Of a stretch of 64,000 nucleotides of DNA, positions 20,237 through 31,096 are shown piece after piece. Every line of letters begins with the position of its first letter. The stretch's first letter is position 1. The notes beneath the pieces were generated by a model. The model worked only from the letters and a program-made list of their open reading frames with translations, was not told the origin of the DNA and ran no database searches. The translations under genes were made by a program, and so were the position numbers. Origin of the DNA: Micromonospora sp. WMMD882 (GTDB lineage Bacteria > Actinomycetota > Actinomycetes > Mycobacteriales > Micromonosporaceae); NCBI RefSeq assembly GCF_027497255.1, contig NZ_CP114903.1, positions 3,286,001 through 3,350,000 on the forward strand. The letters are read 5' to 3'.

Positions 20237-20535
20237 CACAGCTCCTGGCGATCTCGACGGCGGTGGCGAAACCGGCCCCGCGGCCACCGACTGCGACAGC
20301 CGGTCGCCGGGTCGTACGCCTCACCGGATCGCGGCGACGGGACCTGCGGCGATTCTTCCACGCCCGCCCCGCCCCCGCCCCACCCCAGGCGGGGCGGGGA
20401 CAGCGGCGGCCGGCGTCGACCGTACGGGCGCGTACCCTGGTTGGCCGGTGACCTGCGCGCCCGGCCCGGTGTCCCCGGTACGGCCCGGTGTGCCGACGGC
20501 GTGGCCCGGCGCACGCCCGCCTCGAAGGGGAGACG

Positions 20536-21663
20536 ATGACCCAGCAGCCCGGCAGTTCCACGGCCGCGCACCCGCCCCACCCGGTGGAACACGCCCTGGC
20601 CGACGGCGCACCGGCCGCCGCAGCTCCGGACGACCACGCTCCGGCCGACACCGTCGCGGGCGCCGGCACCGGGCGGGACGACGGCGCCGGGCGGGACGAC
20701 GACGCCGGGCGGGACGACGACGCCGGGCGGGACGACGACGGCGCGTCGGCAGCGGAAGGCGCGCCGGGCGCGCCGGTGCTGGCGGTGCTCGCCCTCGGCT
20801 GGCTCGCCGCGATGCTCTGGTCCACCCGGGCCGCGATCACCTCCACCCAGGCCGGGGTGACGGCGGTCAGCCTCTCGGCGTACGCCCTCCCCGGGGTCAT
20901 CTCGGCGGCGCTGGTCGCCGGGGCCGGCGCCGCGCTCGCGGTGACCAACCTGCTCGCCCGGCGGGGCGTCGACCGGGCCACCCTGCGGTTCGTCGTGGCC
21001 ACCGGCGGCGGTCTGCTGGTCGGCCTGGTCAGCGCGGTCGCCATCAACCTGGTCTACAGCGACAACGCCACCACCAACGTGATCGCCGGCACCACTGCTG
21101 CCGCGGCGGTGGTCGGCGGGGCGGTGGCCGGGGCCCGCAACGCCCCGGCGGTCGGGGCCGTGGTCACCGCCACCCTCGCCATCGGGATCTTCGTGGTGGC
21201 GTTCAGCCAGCTCCGCGACCCGCTCTTCGTGCTGTACGGCGGGGAGGGCGGCCAGGAGGCGATGGTCGGCGCGGCGAAATGGGTGTCCCGCACCGAGTCG
21301 GTCGTCGCCGGGCTGCTCGCCGGGCTGCTCGCCTTCGGCTACCTGCGCCTGGCCCGCCGTCGGGCACTGCGCCGTGACCCGGACGCGCCGCCCGTACGCT
21401 GGCCGGCGTACCTGCTCGCCGGCGCCGGCCCCGGCCTGCTCCTGCTGCTCACCGAGGTGATCATCCGGATCGGCGGACGGTCGTTGCTCGACCTGGCCGG
21501 CGCGCTCAGCGAGGCGGACGCGGTGGCGCAGACCGCCCTCGGCACGTCCCGGATCGACAACGCCGTCTGGGTGCTCTTCGTGGGGGCGCTGACCACGCTG
21601 ATCGCCTTCGGCCGCACCCTCGGGCCGGCGACCGACGACGAGGAGGAGACGCCGGCGGTCTGA
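20536..21663 (+). CDS. Multi-spanning membrane protein of unknown function
   Basis: A 375-residue integral membrane protein with about eight hydrophobic spans between residues ~80 and ~360 (for example PVLAVLALGWLAAMLW, GVISAALVAGAGAALAV, AYLLAGAGPGLLLLLTEV and WVLFVGALTTLIAFG). The first ~80 residues are hydrophilic, predicted cytoplasmic, and contain a tandem Asp-rich repeat (AGRDDD) coded by four 18-base units. The ATG at 20536 has AAGGGGAG upstream. No family recognised; similar proteins are widespread in actinobacteria. A plausible alternative is a small-solute transporter, but there is no motif to support it. Confidence 0.7.
   Translation: MTQQPGSSTAAHPPHPVEHALADGAPAAAAPDDHAPADTVAGAGTGRDDGAGRDDDAGRDDDAGRDDDGASAAEGAPGAPVLAVLALGWLAAMLWSTRAAITSTQAGVTAVSLSAYALPGVISAALVAGAGAALAVTNLLARRGVDRATLRFVVATGGGLLVGLVSAVAINLVYSDNATTNVIAGTTAAAAVVGGAVAGARNAPAVGAVVTATLAIGIFVVAFSQLRDPLFVLYGGEGGQEAMVGAAKWVSRTESVVAGLLAGLLAFGYLRLARRRALRRDPDAPPVRWPAYLLAGAGPGLLLLLTEVIIRIGGRSLLDLAGALSEADAVAQTALGTSRIDNAVWVLFVGALTTLIAFGRTLGPATDDEEETPAV
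20671..20742 (+). repeat. In-frame tandem repeat, four 18-base units
   Basis: Four near-identical 18-base units (GGGCGGGACGACGACGCC) sit head to tail within the membrane-protein gene and encode the repeated hexapeptide GRDDDA. Units 2 and 3 are identical; units 1 and 4 differ by one or two bases. Copy number could vary between strains. Confidence 0.85.
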
Positions 21664-21810
21664 CCCGACGACCGAAGGCCGACTCCCGGTCCGGAGGCCC
21701 GCCGTCCGGACGCTCAGCTCGACGACAGGACGCCCGGCGTCCGCGCCCGGGTGGAACGCCCGCCGCCCGGCCCGCCGGGGTGGGCGGCCCGCCCGGGGCC
21801 CGGCGCAAGC

Positions 21811-22320
21811 TCAGGAGACCGTGCGGAGCAACAACTCCAGCTCGGTCACGTCGTACCACTCCAGCTCGTGGTCCTCCACGCCGTCGACGGTGAACCGGGC
21901 GTCCTCGTCTCCGGCCGACGCGGCGATTGCCACCGCGGCGGCGGCGGCCACGTCGTCGGTCGCCTCGTCCCCGTCGACGTGCACGGCGGCCACGGCCCGC
22001 AGCGGGACGGGTTGCGTCAGACGTACCGTGCTGGAGCCGAGCTCCCCGTCGCCGCGCCCCACCTCGTGGGCCGGCAGATCCACCGACACCACCACCCGGC
22101 GGCGCGGCGCGGACGGGTCGTCGTGCAGCAGACCCAGCGCGTCCTGGGCGGCCCGGGTGAACGCGACGTACTCCAGCTCCTCCTCGTCGCCCTCGGCGTA
22201 CCACTCCCGCAGGCCGGGGGTCACCGCGTGGGCCGCCCCGGCGGGCAGGCCCTGCTCGGGCAGGCGGGCCAGCATCGGCACGGTGGCCGGCACGTACACC
22301 CGCACAAGATCGTCGCTCAC
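21811..22320 (-). CDS. Conserved actinobacterial protein (DUF6912-like)
   Basis: A 169-residue acidic protein, start [20 protein letters not shown], with AGGAGA 8 bases before the GTG at 22320. It contains [25 protein letters not shown] (only a landmark, about 45-69), [11 protein letters not shown] and a C-terminal [15 protein letters not shown]. The RVYVPAT...L start and overall pattern fit the small actinobacterial family known as DUF6912, whose function is unknown. The longer open frame upstream is Arg-rich and rejected. Confidence 0.7.
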   Translation of the reverse strand: MSDDLVRVYVPATVPMLARLPEQGLPAGAAHAVTPGLREWYAEGDEEELEYVAFTRAAQDALGLLHDDPSAPRRRVVVSVDLPAHEVGRGDGELGSSTVRLTQPVPLRAVAAVHVDGDEATDDVAAAAAVAIAASAGDEDARFTVDGVEDHELEWYDVTELELLLRTVS

Positions 22321-22512
22321 CGTTGGTCTCCTGCGCTCGGAACTGCCCCGGGCGGGACGGACCGCCGTCGGGGGACGCCGGCCGTGCCGGACGCCGTGAC
22401 CGTAGTACACCCGGCGGCGACGCCGGAGCAGCCACCCCGCCGGCCGCCTGCTGGTTGCCCGCCGCGACCGGTGGCAAACTGAGCCGAACGCCGTCAACCC
22501 GGGGGAACTGAC

Positions 22513-22743
22513 ATGGAGCCGAGGTTCCTACTGCTGTCCGACGTGGCGGCCGAGCTGAACGTCTCCGACTCGCAGGTCTACCACATGGTGCGCAGCGGTG
22601 AGCTGCCCGCCATCAAGATCGGTGGACGCGGCCAGTGGCGTGTCGAGCGCTCCCGGCTGGAGGAGTACATCGAGCGCAAGTACGCCGAGACCGCCGAATG
22701 GGTCCAGGCCAACCCGTTGGCCGAACGTGACGCCACGGAGTGA
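22513..22743 (+). CDS. Small helix-turn-helix protein (excisionase/BldC-like)
   Basis: A 76-residue protein made almost entirely of a winged helix of the excisionase/MerR class: [33 protein letters not shown] is the HTH (residues 6-38, landmark), and [19 protein letters not shown] the wing and trailing helix. Such genes are a normal chromosomal family in actinobacteria related to AlpA/BldC rather than evidence of a prophage; no integrase is near. GGGGGAA precedes the ATG. Confidence 0.8.
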   Translation: MEPRFLLLSDVAAELNVSDSQVYHMVRSGELPAIKIGGRGQWRVERSRLEEYIERKYAETAEWVQANPLAERDATE

Positions 22744-22840
22744 CCGCCACGCAACAAATCGACGTTGACCTCATCCTTGTCGTGCCGGATTATGGAGGCT
22801 GTCGGACGCAAACGAAGGCAAACGAAGGGAACGGGCATCC

Positions 22841-23440
22841 ATGCGCGACTCCCGGCGGCCCCCGCCACCACGCCCCCCGGTGCGGGTACGCCCCGCCCCG
22901 CAGGTCGACCCGCCCGTGGCCGACGACCCGCTCACCGGCCTGTGGCCCCGGGTGTCCGCCGTCCAACTCGCGCTCGACCTGACCACCGCGGCGGACCGTC
23001 CCCGGCCGGGTCGGCCGTCGCCGGCGCCGACCCGCCGAGCGGTCGCTCCCCGGTCGGCGCGCCCTCCCGCCCCGACCGTCGACGTGCCCGTCACCGCCAC
23101 CTCCGAGGCGGCCCGGGCGGCGCACCGCTTCGTCGCCACCTGTCTGGAGATCCTCAACGGTCACCGGCCGCCGGCGCAGTTGCGCCCGCTGACCGACCCG
23201 ACCCGCACCACCGCCGTGCTGGAACAGCTCGCCGCCGCCACCTCCCGGCTCGGGCCGCTGCGGCGACGCAGCACCCGTCCCGTGGTACGGCTGCTCCGGC
23301 TCCGGGTCTGCCAGCCGCAGCCCGCCGTGGTCGAGGCCGCCGCGGTGCTCGCCGCCCCGAACGGGCGGAGTTGGGCGATGGCGGTACGCCTGGAACGGCG
23401 CGCGCCAGGCTGGATCTGCCTCGTCCTCCAGATCCTCTGA
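22841..23440 (+). CDS. Rv3235-like Ala/Arg/Pro-rich protein (DUF6459)
   Basis: A 199-residue basic protein. The first ~90 residues are Pro/Arg-rich and likely disordered; the conserved part (about 90-199) reads AAHRFVATCLEILNGHRPPAQLRPLTD, VVRLLRLRVCQPQPAVVEAAAVL, RSWAMAVRLERR and GWICLVLQIL. This matches the actinobacterial family found beside secA (Rv3235 in M. tuberculosis), and the secA gene is indeed the convergent neighbour. Function unknown; the small alpha/beta C-terminal domain may bind a partner. Confidence 0.8.
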   Translation: MRDSRRPPPPRPPVRVRPAPQVDPPVADDPLTGLWPRVSAVQLALDLTTAADRPRPGRPSPAPTRRAVAPRSARPPAPTVDVPVTATSEAARAAHRFVATCLEILNGHRPPAQLRPLTDPTRTTAVLEQLAAATSRLGPLRRRSTRPVVRLLRLRVCQPQPAVVEAAAVLAAPNGRSWAMAVRLERRAPGWICLVLQIL

Positions 23441-23532
23441 CCCGCCCGGGCGAGACTGGCTCAGACCCCGTTCGGCGAAATGGCGGTGACCGGGCGCGCG
23501 GAAGGCACCACTTCCACGAGACGGAGAGTCCC

Positions 23533-23571
23533 CACGCGGGACACACACACGCGGGACACACACACGCGGGG
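23533..23571. repeat. Short tandem repeat, 15-base unit
   Basis: CACGCGGGACACACA is repeated twice and then degenerates, just before the secA terminator. No coding signal. Confidence 0.7.
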
Positions 23572-23580
23572 AACACGAAC

Positions 23581-23616
23581 GCGCGGGGCGTCCACCGGTG
23601 GGTGGACGCCCCGCGC
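23581..23616. terminator. Bidirectional terminator between secA and the DUF6459 gene
   Basis: A perfect hairpin with 16-base arms (23581-23596 and 23601-23616) and loop GGTG, between two convergent genes. Confidence 0.8.
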
Positions 23617-23643
23617 ACGGGTCGTTCGGGTTACCCCGGCGGA

Positions 23644-26574
<2,931 letters not shown>

Positions 26575-26730
26575 GGATCAACGCTCCCCTAGACAGTCTC
26601 GAACCATCGTAGGCGCTCCATCGGCCGGATGGTCACTGGTGGCGTACGTCAGCTTCACGGAACCCGACATAAGACGCGTGCCGCACGCAGGGGCCCGGAT
26701 ATGCGGTTACGCCTACGGCGAACGGTCGGG

Positions 26731-26736
26731 CACGAT
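26731..26736 (+). promoter_or_regulatory. Putative -10 of a leaderless GNAT transcript
   Basis: CACGAT ends exactly 6 bases before the GTG at 26743, where no ribosome-binding site is present. A -35 match is poor. It supports that GTG as the start. Confidence 0.3.
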
Positions 26737-26742
26737 GACTCC

Positions 26743-27912
26743 GTGGAGCCTGTGGAGATCATCGAGGACGGCCTTCTGCTGCGTCCGTGGCGTGCCACGG
26801 ACGCGGACGACGTGCATCGGGCCTGCCAGGACCCGGACATCCAGCGCTGGACCACCGTACCGCGCCCGTACCTGCCGGAGCACGCCCTCGGTTTCGTGAC
26901 CGGGCTGGCCCCGACGGGCTGGGCCGGGGGTACCTCGGCGCCGTTCGCGGTCTGCGCCGCCGACACCGGCGCGCTGCTCGGCTCCTGCGGGCTGGTCGCC
27001 ATCGACCACGGGCTGCGCTCCGCCGAGATCGGCTACTGGACCGCCTCGTGGGCCCGGGGCGGGAGCGTCGCCAGCCGGGCCACCCGGGCGGTGGCCCGCT
27101 GGGGGTTCGGGACGCTGGGCCTGCGCCGGATCATCTGGCAGGCCGAGCTGGGCAACCACGCCTCCCGGCTGGCCGCGCTGCGGGCCGGGTTCCGGGTCGA
27201 GGGGCAGCTCCGACTGGCCGACCCGCCCGCCGGGGGCCAGCGGGACGGCTGGATCGGCACCCTCCAGCCCGGCGAGGTGCCCGAGCCCGGCGCGGTCGGC
27301 CCCGCCGGTCCGGGCAGCCTGGCGGCCCGCCGCGCGGCCGTCTTCGGCCGCCCGCACCCCGAGCTGTTCGCCACCGTCGGCGGGGTCGAGCTGCGGCTGC
27401 GGGCGATGGACGAACGCGACCTGGCCGCACTCGTCGACACCTGCCGGGACCCGGAGACCGTACGCTGGACCAGCGTCCCGGACCCGTACCAGCACACCGA
27501 CGCCGAGACCTACCTGGCGTACCACCGGGCCACCTGGGCCGGGGGGCGGGCCGCCTGCTTCGCCGTCGCCGACCCCGACGACGCGTACGTCGCCAGCATC
27601 GACCTGCGCATCTCCCCGGTGGATCCGGGGGTGGCCGACGTCGGTTTCCTGACCGCGCCGCACGCCCGCGGGCGGGGCTACCTGCCGGCGGCGCTGGCCG
27701 CGCTCACCACCTGGGGCTTCACCACCCTCGGGTTGGCGCGGATCGAGTGGCGGGCCAACGTCGGCAACACCGCCTCGCGGCGGGCCGCGGAGAAGGCCGG
27801 CTTCCGGATGGAGGGCACCGCCCGCGCCGCCATCACCTACCGCGACACCCGGGTGGACGGCTGGGTGGGCGCGGTGCTCGCCGAGGACCTGACCACCGGC
27901 CGACCGGCCTGA
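26743..27912 (+). CDS. Tandem GNAT N-acetyltransferase (two domains)
   Basis: A 389-residue protein with two RimJ/RimL-type GNAT domains. The first (about 5-165) has LLLRPWRATDADDV, EIGYWTASWARGGSVASRA (degenerate acetyl-CoA loop) and LGNHASRLAALRAGF; the second (about 205-385) has LRLRAMDERDLAAL, VGFLTAPHARGRGYLPAAL (a good Q/RxxGxG/A loop) and VGNTASRRAAEKAGF. Such proteins acetylate protein N-termini or small molecules; the substrate is unknown. The start is uncertain (26743 or an ATG at 26701). It is divergent from secA and 20 bases before a second double-GNAT gene. Confidence 0.85.
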   Translation: MEPVEIIEDGLLLRPWRATDADDVHRACQDPDIQRWTTVPRPYLPEHALGFVTGLAPTGWAGGTSAPFAVCAADTGALLGSCGLVAIDHGLRSAEIGYWTASWARGGSVASRATRAVARWGFGTLGLRRIIWQAELGNHASRLAALRAGFRVEGQLRLADPPAGGQRDGWIGTLQPGEVPEPGAVGPAGPGSLAARRAAVFGRPHPELFATVGGVELRLRAMDERDLAALVDTCRDPETVRWTSVPDPYQHTDAETYLAYHRATWAGGRAACFAVADPDDAYVASIDLRISPVDPGVADVGFLTAPHARGRGYLPAALAALTTWGFTTLGLARIEWRANVGNTASRRAAEKAGFRMEGTARAAITYRDTRVDGWVGAVLAEDLTTGRPA

Positions 27913-27932
27913 ACACGACGGGGAGGAACGAG

Positions 27933-29123
27933 ATGGAGCCGCAGGTGATCGAGGGGGACGGGGTGCGGCTGCGGCCGTACCGGGACGGTGACGCCGCCGA
28001 CGTGGCCGCCGCCTGCGCCGACCCGCTCATCCAGCGTTTCCTCGACGGGCTGCCGTCGCCGTACACCGAGGCGCACGCCCGCTGGTGGCTCACCGAGGGC
28101 GACCCGGCGACCTGGGCGCGGGGCGGCGCCGCGTACGCCGTGGTCGACCCCGGGACGGACCGGCTCCTCGGCGCGGTGGGCCTGGACCGGGTGGTCGCCC
28201 CGCGCGACCAGGCCGAGATCGGCTACTGGGTGGCGCCGTGGGCCCGCCGTCGGGGCGTGGCCGCCGCCGCCACCCGGGCGCTGACCGCGTACGCCTTCGC
28301 CGCCGGCTTCGCCCGGCTGGAGTTGCTCACCCGCCCGGAGAACACGGCCAGCCAGCGGGTGGCGCTCGCCGCCGGCTACCGCCACGAAGGCGTACGCCGA
28401 TCCGCCGGTCGGACCGCCACCGACCGGACCGCCACCGTCGGTCCCGCCACCGACGGTCCCGCCACCGACGGCTCGTCGTCCGACGGAGGTGGACGGCACG
28501 ACCTGATCGCCTGGGTACGGCTGGCCGACGACCCGGCCGACCCGACGCCCCGGCTCCTGCCGGACCTGCCCGCCGGCGGCCTCACCGACGGAGTGGTGAC
28601 CCTGCGTCCGACCGGCCCCGACGACGTGGACGTCATGTACCGACTGCACACACTGCCCGAGGTGGTCGCCAACCGGGTGCCGCCGGCGCCGCCGAGCCGG
28701 GCCGACATCGCCCGTCGCTGCCGCCTGGCGGAGAGCAACTGGCTGATCGGCGCCGGAGCCGACCTGCTGGTCGTCGACACGGCCACCGGCGAGGTGGGCG
28801 GCGGGCTGGCCCTGCGCTACGACGAGCCGGCCACCGGGCAGGCCATGCTCGGCGCGAGCATGCTGCCCGAGTGGCGGGGCCGTGGTCTGCTCACCCGGGG
28901 CGTGCGCCTGCTGGCCGACTGGGCGTTCGACGTGGCCGGCATCGCCCGCCTGTGGGCCGGCACCCGACCCGAGAACGTCTCCGCGCAGTGGGTGCTGGAG
29001 AAGGCCGGCTTCCGCCCCGAGGGGGTGCAGGTGGGTCGGCTGCCCGGCCCGGACGGCGTCCGGGTCGACTCCGCGGTCTACGGCCTCCTCCCCGAGATGA
29101 TCTCCCGGCCTCCCGCTACCTGA
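27933..29123 (+). CDS. Second tandem GNAT N-acetyltransferase
   Basis: A 396-residue protein again with two GNAT domains. Domain 1 (about 1-150): GVRLRPYRDGDAADV, EIGYWVAPWARRRGVAAAATRAL and NTASQRVALAAGY. Domain 2 (about 220-390): VVTLRPTGPDDVDVM, GASMLPEWRGRGLLTRGVRLL and NVSAQWVLEKAGF. The linker (about 152-190) is a Thr/Asp/Gly-rich repeat (RTATD, GPATD). ATG 27933 has GGGAGGAA, and the gap to the previous gene is only 20 bases, so the two are co-transcribed and probably derive from duplication of an already doubled gene. Confidence 0.87.
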   Translation: MEPQVIEGDGVRLRPYRDGDAADVAAACADPLIQRFLDGLPSPYTEAHARWWLTEGDPATWARGGAAYAVVDPGTDRLLGAVGLDRVVAPRDQAEIGYWVAPWARRRGVAAAATRALTAYAFAAGFARLELLTRPENTASQRVALAAGYRHEGVRRSAGRTATDRTATVGPATDGPATDGSSSDGGGRHDLIAWVRLADDPADPTPRLLPDLPAGGLTDGVVTLRPTGPDDVDVMYRLHTLPEVVANRVPPAPPSRADIARRCRLAESNWLIGAGADLLVVDTATGEVGGGLALRYDEPATGQAMLGASMLPEWRGRGLLTRGVRLLADWAFDVAGIARLWAGTRPENVSAQWVLEKAGFRPEGVQVGRLPGPDGVRVDSAVYGLLPEMISRPPAT

Positions 29124-29455
29124 GCTGTCGCCTCAGCCAGCCGGCCGCGCCGGGCGACCTGACTGGCACGGGTCGGTCGATTACCGGAAGTGGCCTGAGG
29201 CTCGGAGACCGGTGTGGGATCTCGACGCTTTGCTCTGCCGCCACAGACGCACCAGCGGCTTGACCTGCCGTTCGAGGCTGACAACGGTCGGCGTCGACCC
29301 CGGGAGAGCGGGCACGGGGTGCGACCGGCGCGTCGCCGGGCGCAGAGCAAAGCGACCGAAGGAGCGTCGGGTGCCGAACACCAAGGTCACGTTCGGTGAG
29401 ACGGTGCCGCGAGGCGACCGGGTCACGGCGCCGAGGGTGGGAGCAAGAGCGAGAG
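29124..29455. other. Intergenic region with a long-range inverted repeat
   Basis: About 330 bases with no convincing gene; the two short rightward frames have Arg-rich products. A 13-base perfect inverted repeat, CGCTTTGCTCTGC (29226-29238) and GCAGAGCAAAGCG (29342-29354), encloses 103 bases and could be the closing stem of a structured RNA. Confidence 0.4.
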
Positions 29456-29511
29456 TGAGCTGGGCGGGACGCCCCCGGGCGCGACGCGCTCGGAAGGCCC
29501 CGCCCAGCTCA
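29456..29511 (-). terminator. Terminator downstream of hpf
   Basis: Inverted repeat with perfect 13-base arms TGAGCTGGGCGGG/CCCGCCCAGCTCA and a 30-base GC-rich loop, starting 5 bases after the hpf stop. Confidence 0.65.
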
Positions 29512-29516
29512 GGGGC

Positions 29517-30146
29517 TCAGAGATCGAGGGAGATGACCCCGTAGTCGTAGGCGTGGCGTCGGTAGACGACGCACGGCCGGCCGGACTCCTTGTTCTGGAA
29601 GAGGTAGAAGTCGTGGCCGACCAGCTCCATCTCGAACAGGGCGTCGTCGATGGTCATCGGCTGCGCGGGGTGGACCTTCTCCCGCGCGATGTGCCAGGGC
29701 TGGTCGTCGTGCTCGTCGGCGCGCTCGGCCACCGCGGTCGCCGCGCCGGACGTCCCCTCGGTGGCGAAGGCCGGCTGGCCGAGATCGGCGACCGGCAGCC
29801 CGGCGGTGGCGGCGGCGACGGAGATGGGGGCGTGCCGTCCGCGGTGGACACGCCGGCGGTCGGCGGCCCGACGGAACCGGGTGTCCAGCTTGGCGATGGC
29901 GGCGTCGAGCGCGCTGTAGAAGTCGCTTGTGCAGGCCTCGGCCCTGATCACCGGCCCGCGCGAGACACAGGTGATCTCGACGCGCTGGCAGTGGTCCGCC
30001 TGGCGGGGGTTGCGCTCGTGAAACAGCTCGACGTCCACCCGGATGAGCTTGTGATCGTAGCGCTCGATCTTGGCGAGCTTCTCTGCTACGTGCACCCGGT
30101 AATGGTCCGGCACTTCGACGTTACGGCCCTTGACCACGATGTCCAC
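29517..30146 (-). CDS. hpf: Long-form ribosome hibernation promoting factor
   Basis: A 209-residue long HPF. Residues 1-100 form the 30S-binding domain (DIVVKGRNVEVPDHYRVHVAEKLAKIERYD start, landmark; later FYSALDAAIAKLDTRFRR), a variable Ala-rich linker follows, and residues ~150-209 (MTIDDALFEMELVGHDFYLFQN...VVYRRHAYDYGVISLDL, landmark) are the S30AE C-terminal dimerisation domain that pairs two 70S ribosomes. GTG start with AGGGAGG 4 bases away. The order secA-hpf-comF-lpqB-mtrBA is the same as in mycobacteria. Confidence 0.94.
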   Translation of the reverse strand: MDIVVKGRNVEVPDHYRVHVAEKLAKIERYDHKLIRVDVELFHERNPRQADHCQRVEITCVSRGPVIRAEACTSDFYSALDAAIAKLDTRFRRAADRRRVHRGRHAPISVAAATAGLPVADLGQPAFATEGTSGAATAVAERADEHDDQPWHIAREKVHPAQPMTIDDALFEMELVGHDFYLFQNKESGRPCVVYRRHAYDYGVISLDL

Positions 30147-30390
30147 GTGACCTCCCTCGATCGGATGGTCCTGAAAATCCTGACCCGGTCGACCCTGGGA
30201 GCACCCGTTCGGCGTCGACCGGCTTCCGTACGGCTACGCCTCCTTCCGTCGGGAGCGGATGGTGGCACTCCTCCTACCCCCGACACCGAAACGCTAACTC
30301 TTCACCGCCCACCAGTCACCCCCCGTTGTCGGGGGCGACAAGAAAATTTCACAGCTCCCCCACCATCGGGTGAAACGGAATCACGCTGCG

Positions 30391-31092
30391 TCACGACAGG
30401 TGGCGTCGGCGGGTGGCGGCCAGCACCGCCGCGACCGTGGGAGGTGATCCACCCGCGGTGAGCGCCCGGCTCACCGCCGCCAACGTGGCCCCGGTGGTGA
30501 GGATGTCGTCCAGCACCACGAGCGCGGCGCCCGGGTCGCCCACCGTGCCACGTCGCGTCGCGCGCAGCCGGAAGGCCGACGACGCGACGGCGGCCCGGCC
30601 CGCCCGGTCCAGGGCCACCGAGTCGGGACGGGGCGACGCCCGCAGCGGCCGGCGGACCACGACCGGCCAGCCGGCGGCACGCAGCCGGACCGCCGTGTGC
30701 CGGGCCAGCCGTCCGAGGTGGTCGCCGTAGCGGGCGCGGGCCGCCGCGGCGGTGTCCGGCACCGGCACCAGCACCACCGGCCGGACCTCGCCCACCGCCA
30801 CCGCCACCACCTCGGCCAGCAGGGCGCCGAGCGGCCGGGCCAGCCCGTGCCGACCCCGTTCCTTGTACGCCAGGAGCACCTCGCGGAGCACCCCGCCGTA
30901 CCCGCCGAGGGCCACGCAGGGCGGCAGGCCCGCCGGCGCCGGCACCGGCCGGCTCGGCGCCGGAGACAGCGCCGCCAGGGTCGCCGCGCAGTCGACGCAG
31001 ACGCCCTGCCGCAGTGGGACCTGTGCCCGGCAGCCGGCGCACTCCACCGGCAGCACCAGGTCGGCGAGGTCCGCCCAGAGGCCACCCGGCAT
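30391..31092 (-). CDS. comF: ComF-family phosphoribosyltransferase
   Basis: A 233-residue double-zinc-ribbon/PRTase protein. The N-terminus has CAGCRAQVPLRQGVCVDC (two CxxC pairs, residues ~17-34), and the PRPP loop VVLDDILTTGATL is near residue 195. ComF supports DNA uptake in Bacillus; in actinobacteria its role is unproven. The ATG at 31092 is 4 bases after the lpqB stop; the longer open frame upstream is the opposite-frame shadow of lpqB. Last gene of the mtrA-mtrB-lpqB-comF operon. Confidence 0.88.
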   Translation of the reverse strand: MPGGLWADLADLVLPVECAGCRAQVPLRQGVCVDCAATLAALSPAPSRPVPAPAGLPPCVALGGYGGVLREVLLAYKERGRHGLARPLGALLAEVVAVAVGEVRPVVLVPVPDTAAAARARYGDHLGRLARHTAVRLRAAGWPVVVRRPLRASPRPDSVALDRAGRAAVASSAFRLRATRRGTVGDPGAALVVLDDILTTGATLAAVSRALTAGGSPPTVAAVLAATRRRHLS

Positions 31093-31096
31093 CGGA

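Noticed and set aside
20671..20742. CRISPR-like array
   Set aside because: The units are directly adjacent without spacers and are in frame within a membrane-protein gene.
22513..22743. Excisionase-type gene as a sign of a prophage
   Set aside because: No integrase, phage or plasmid genes lie nearby; this small HTH family is a normal chromosomal gene in actinobacteria.
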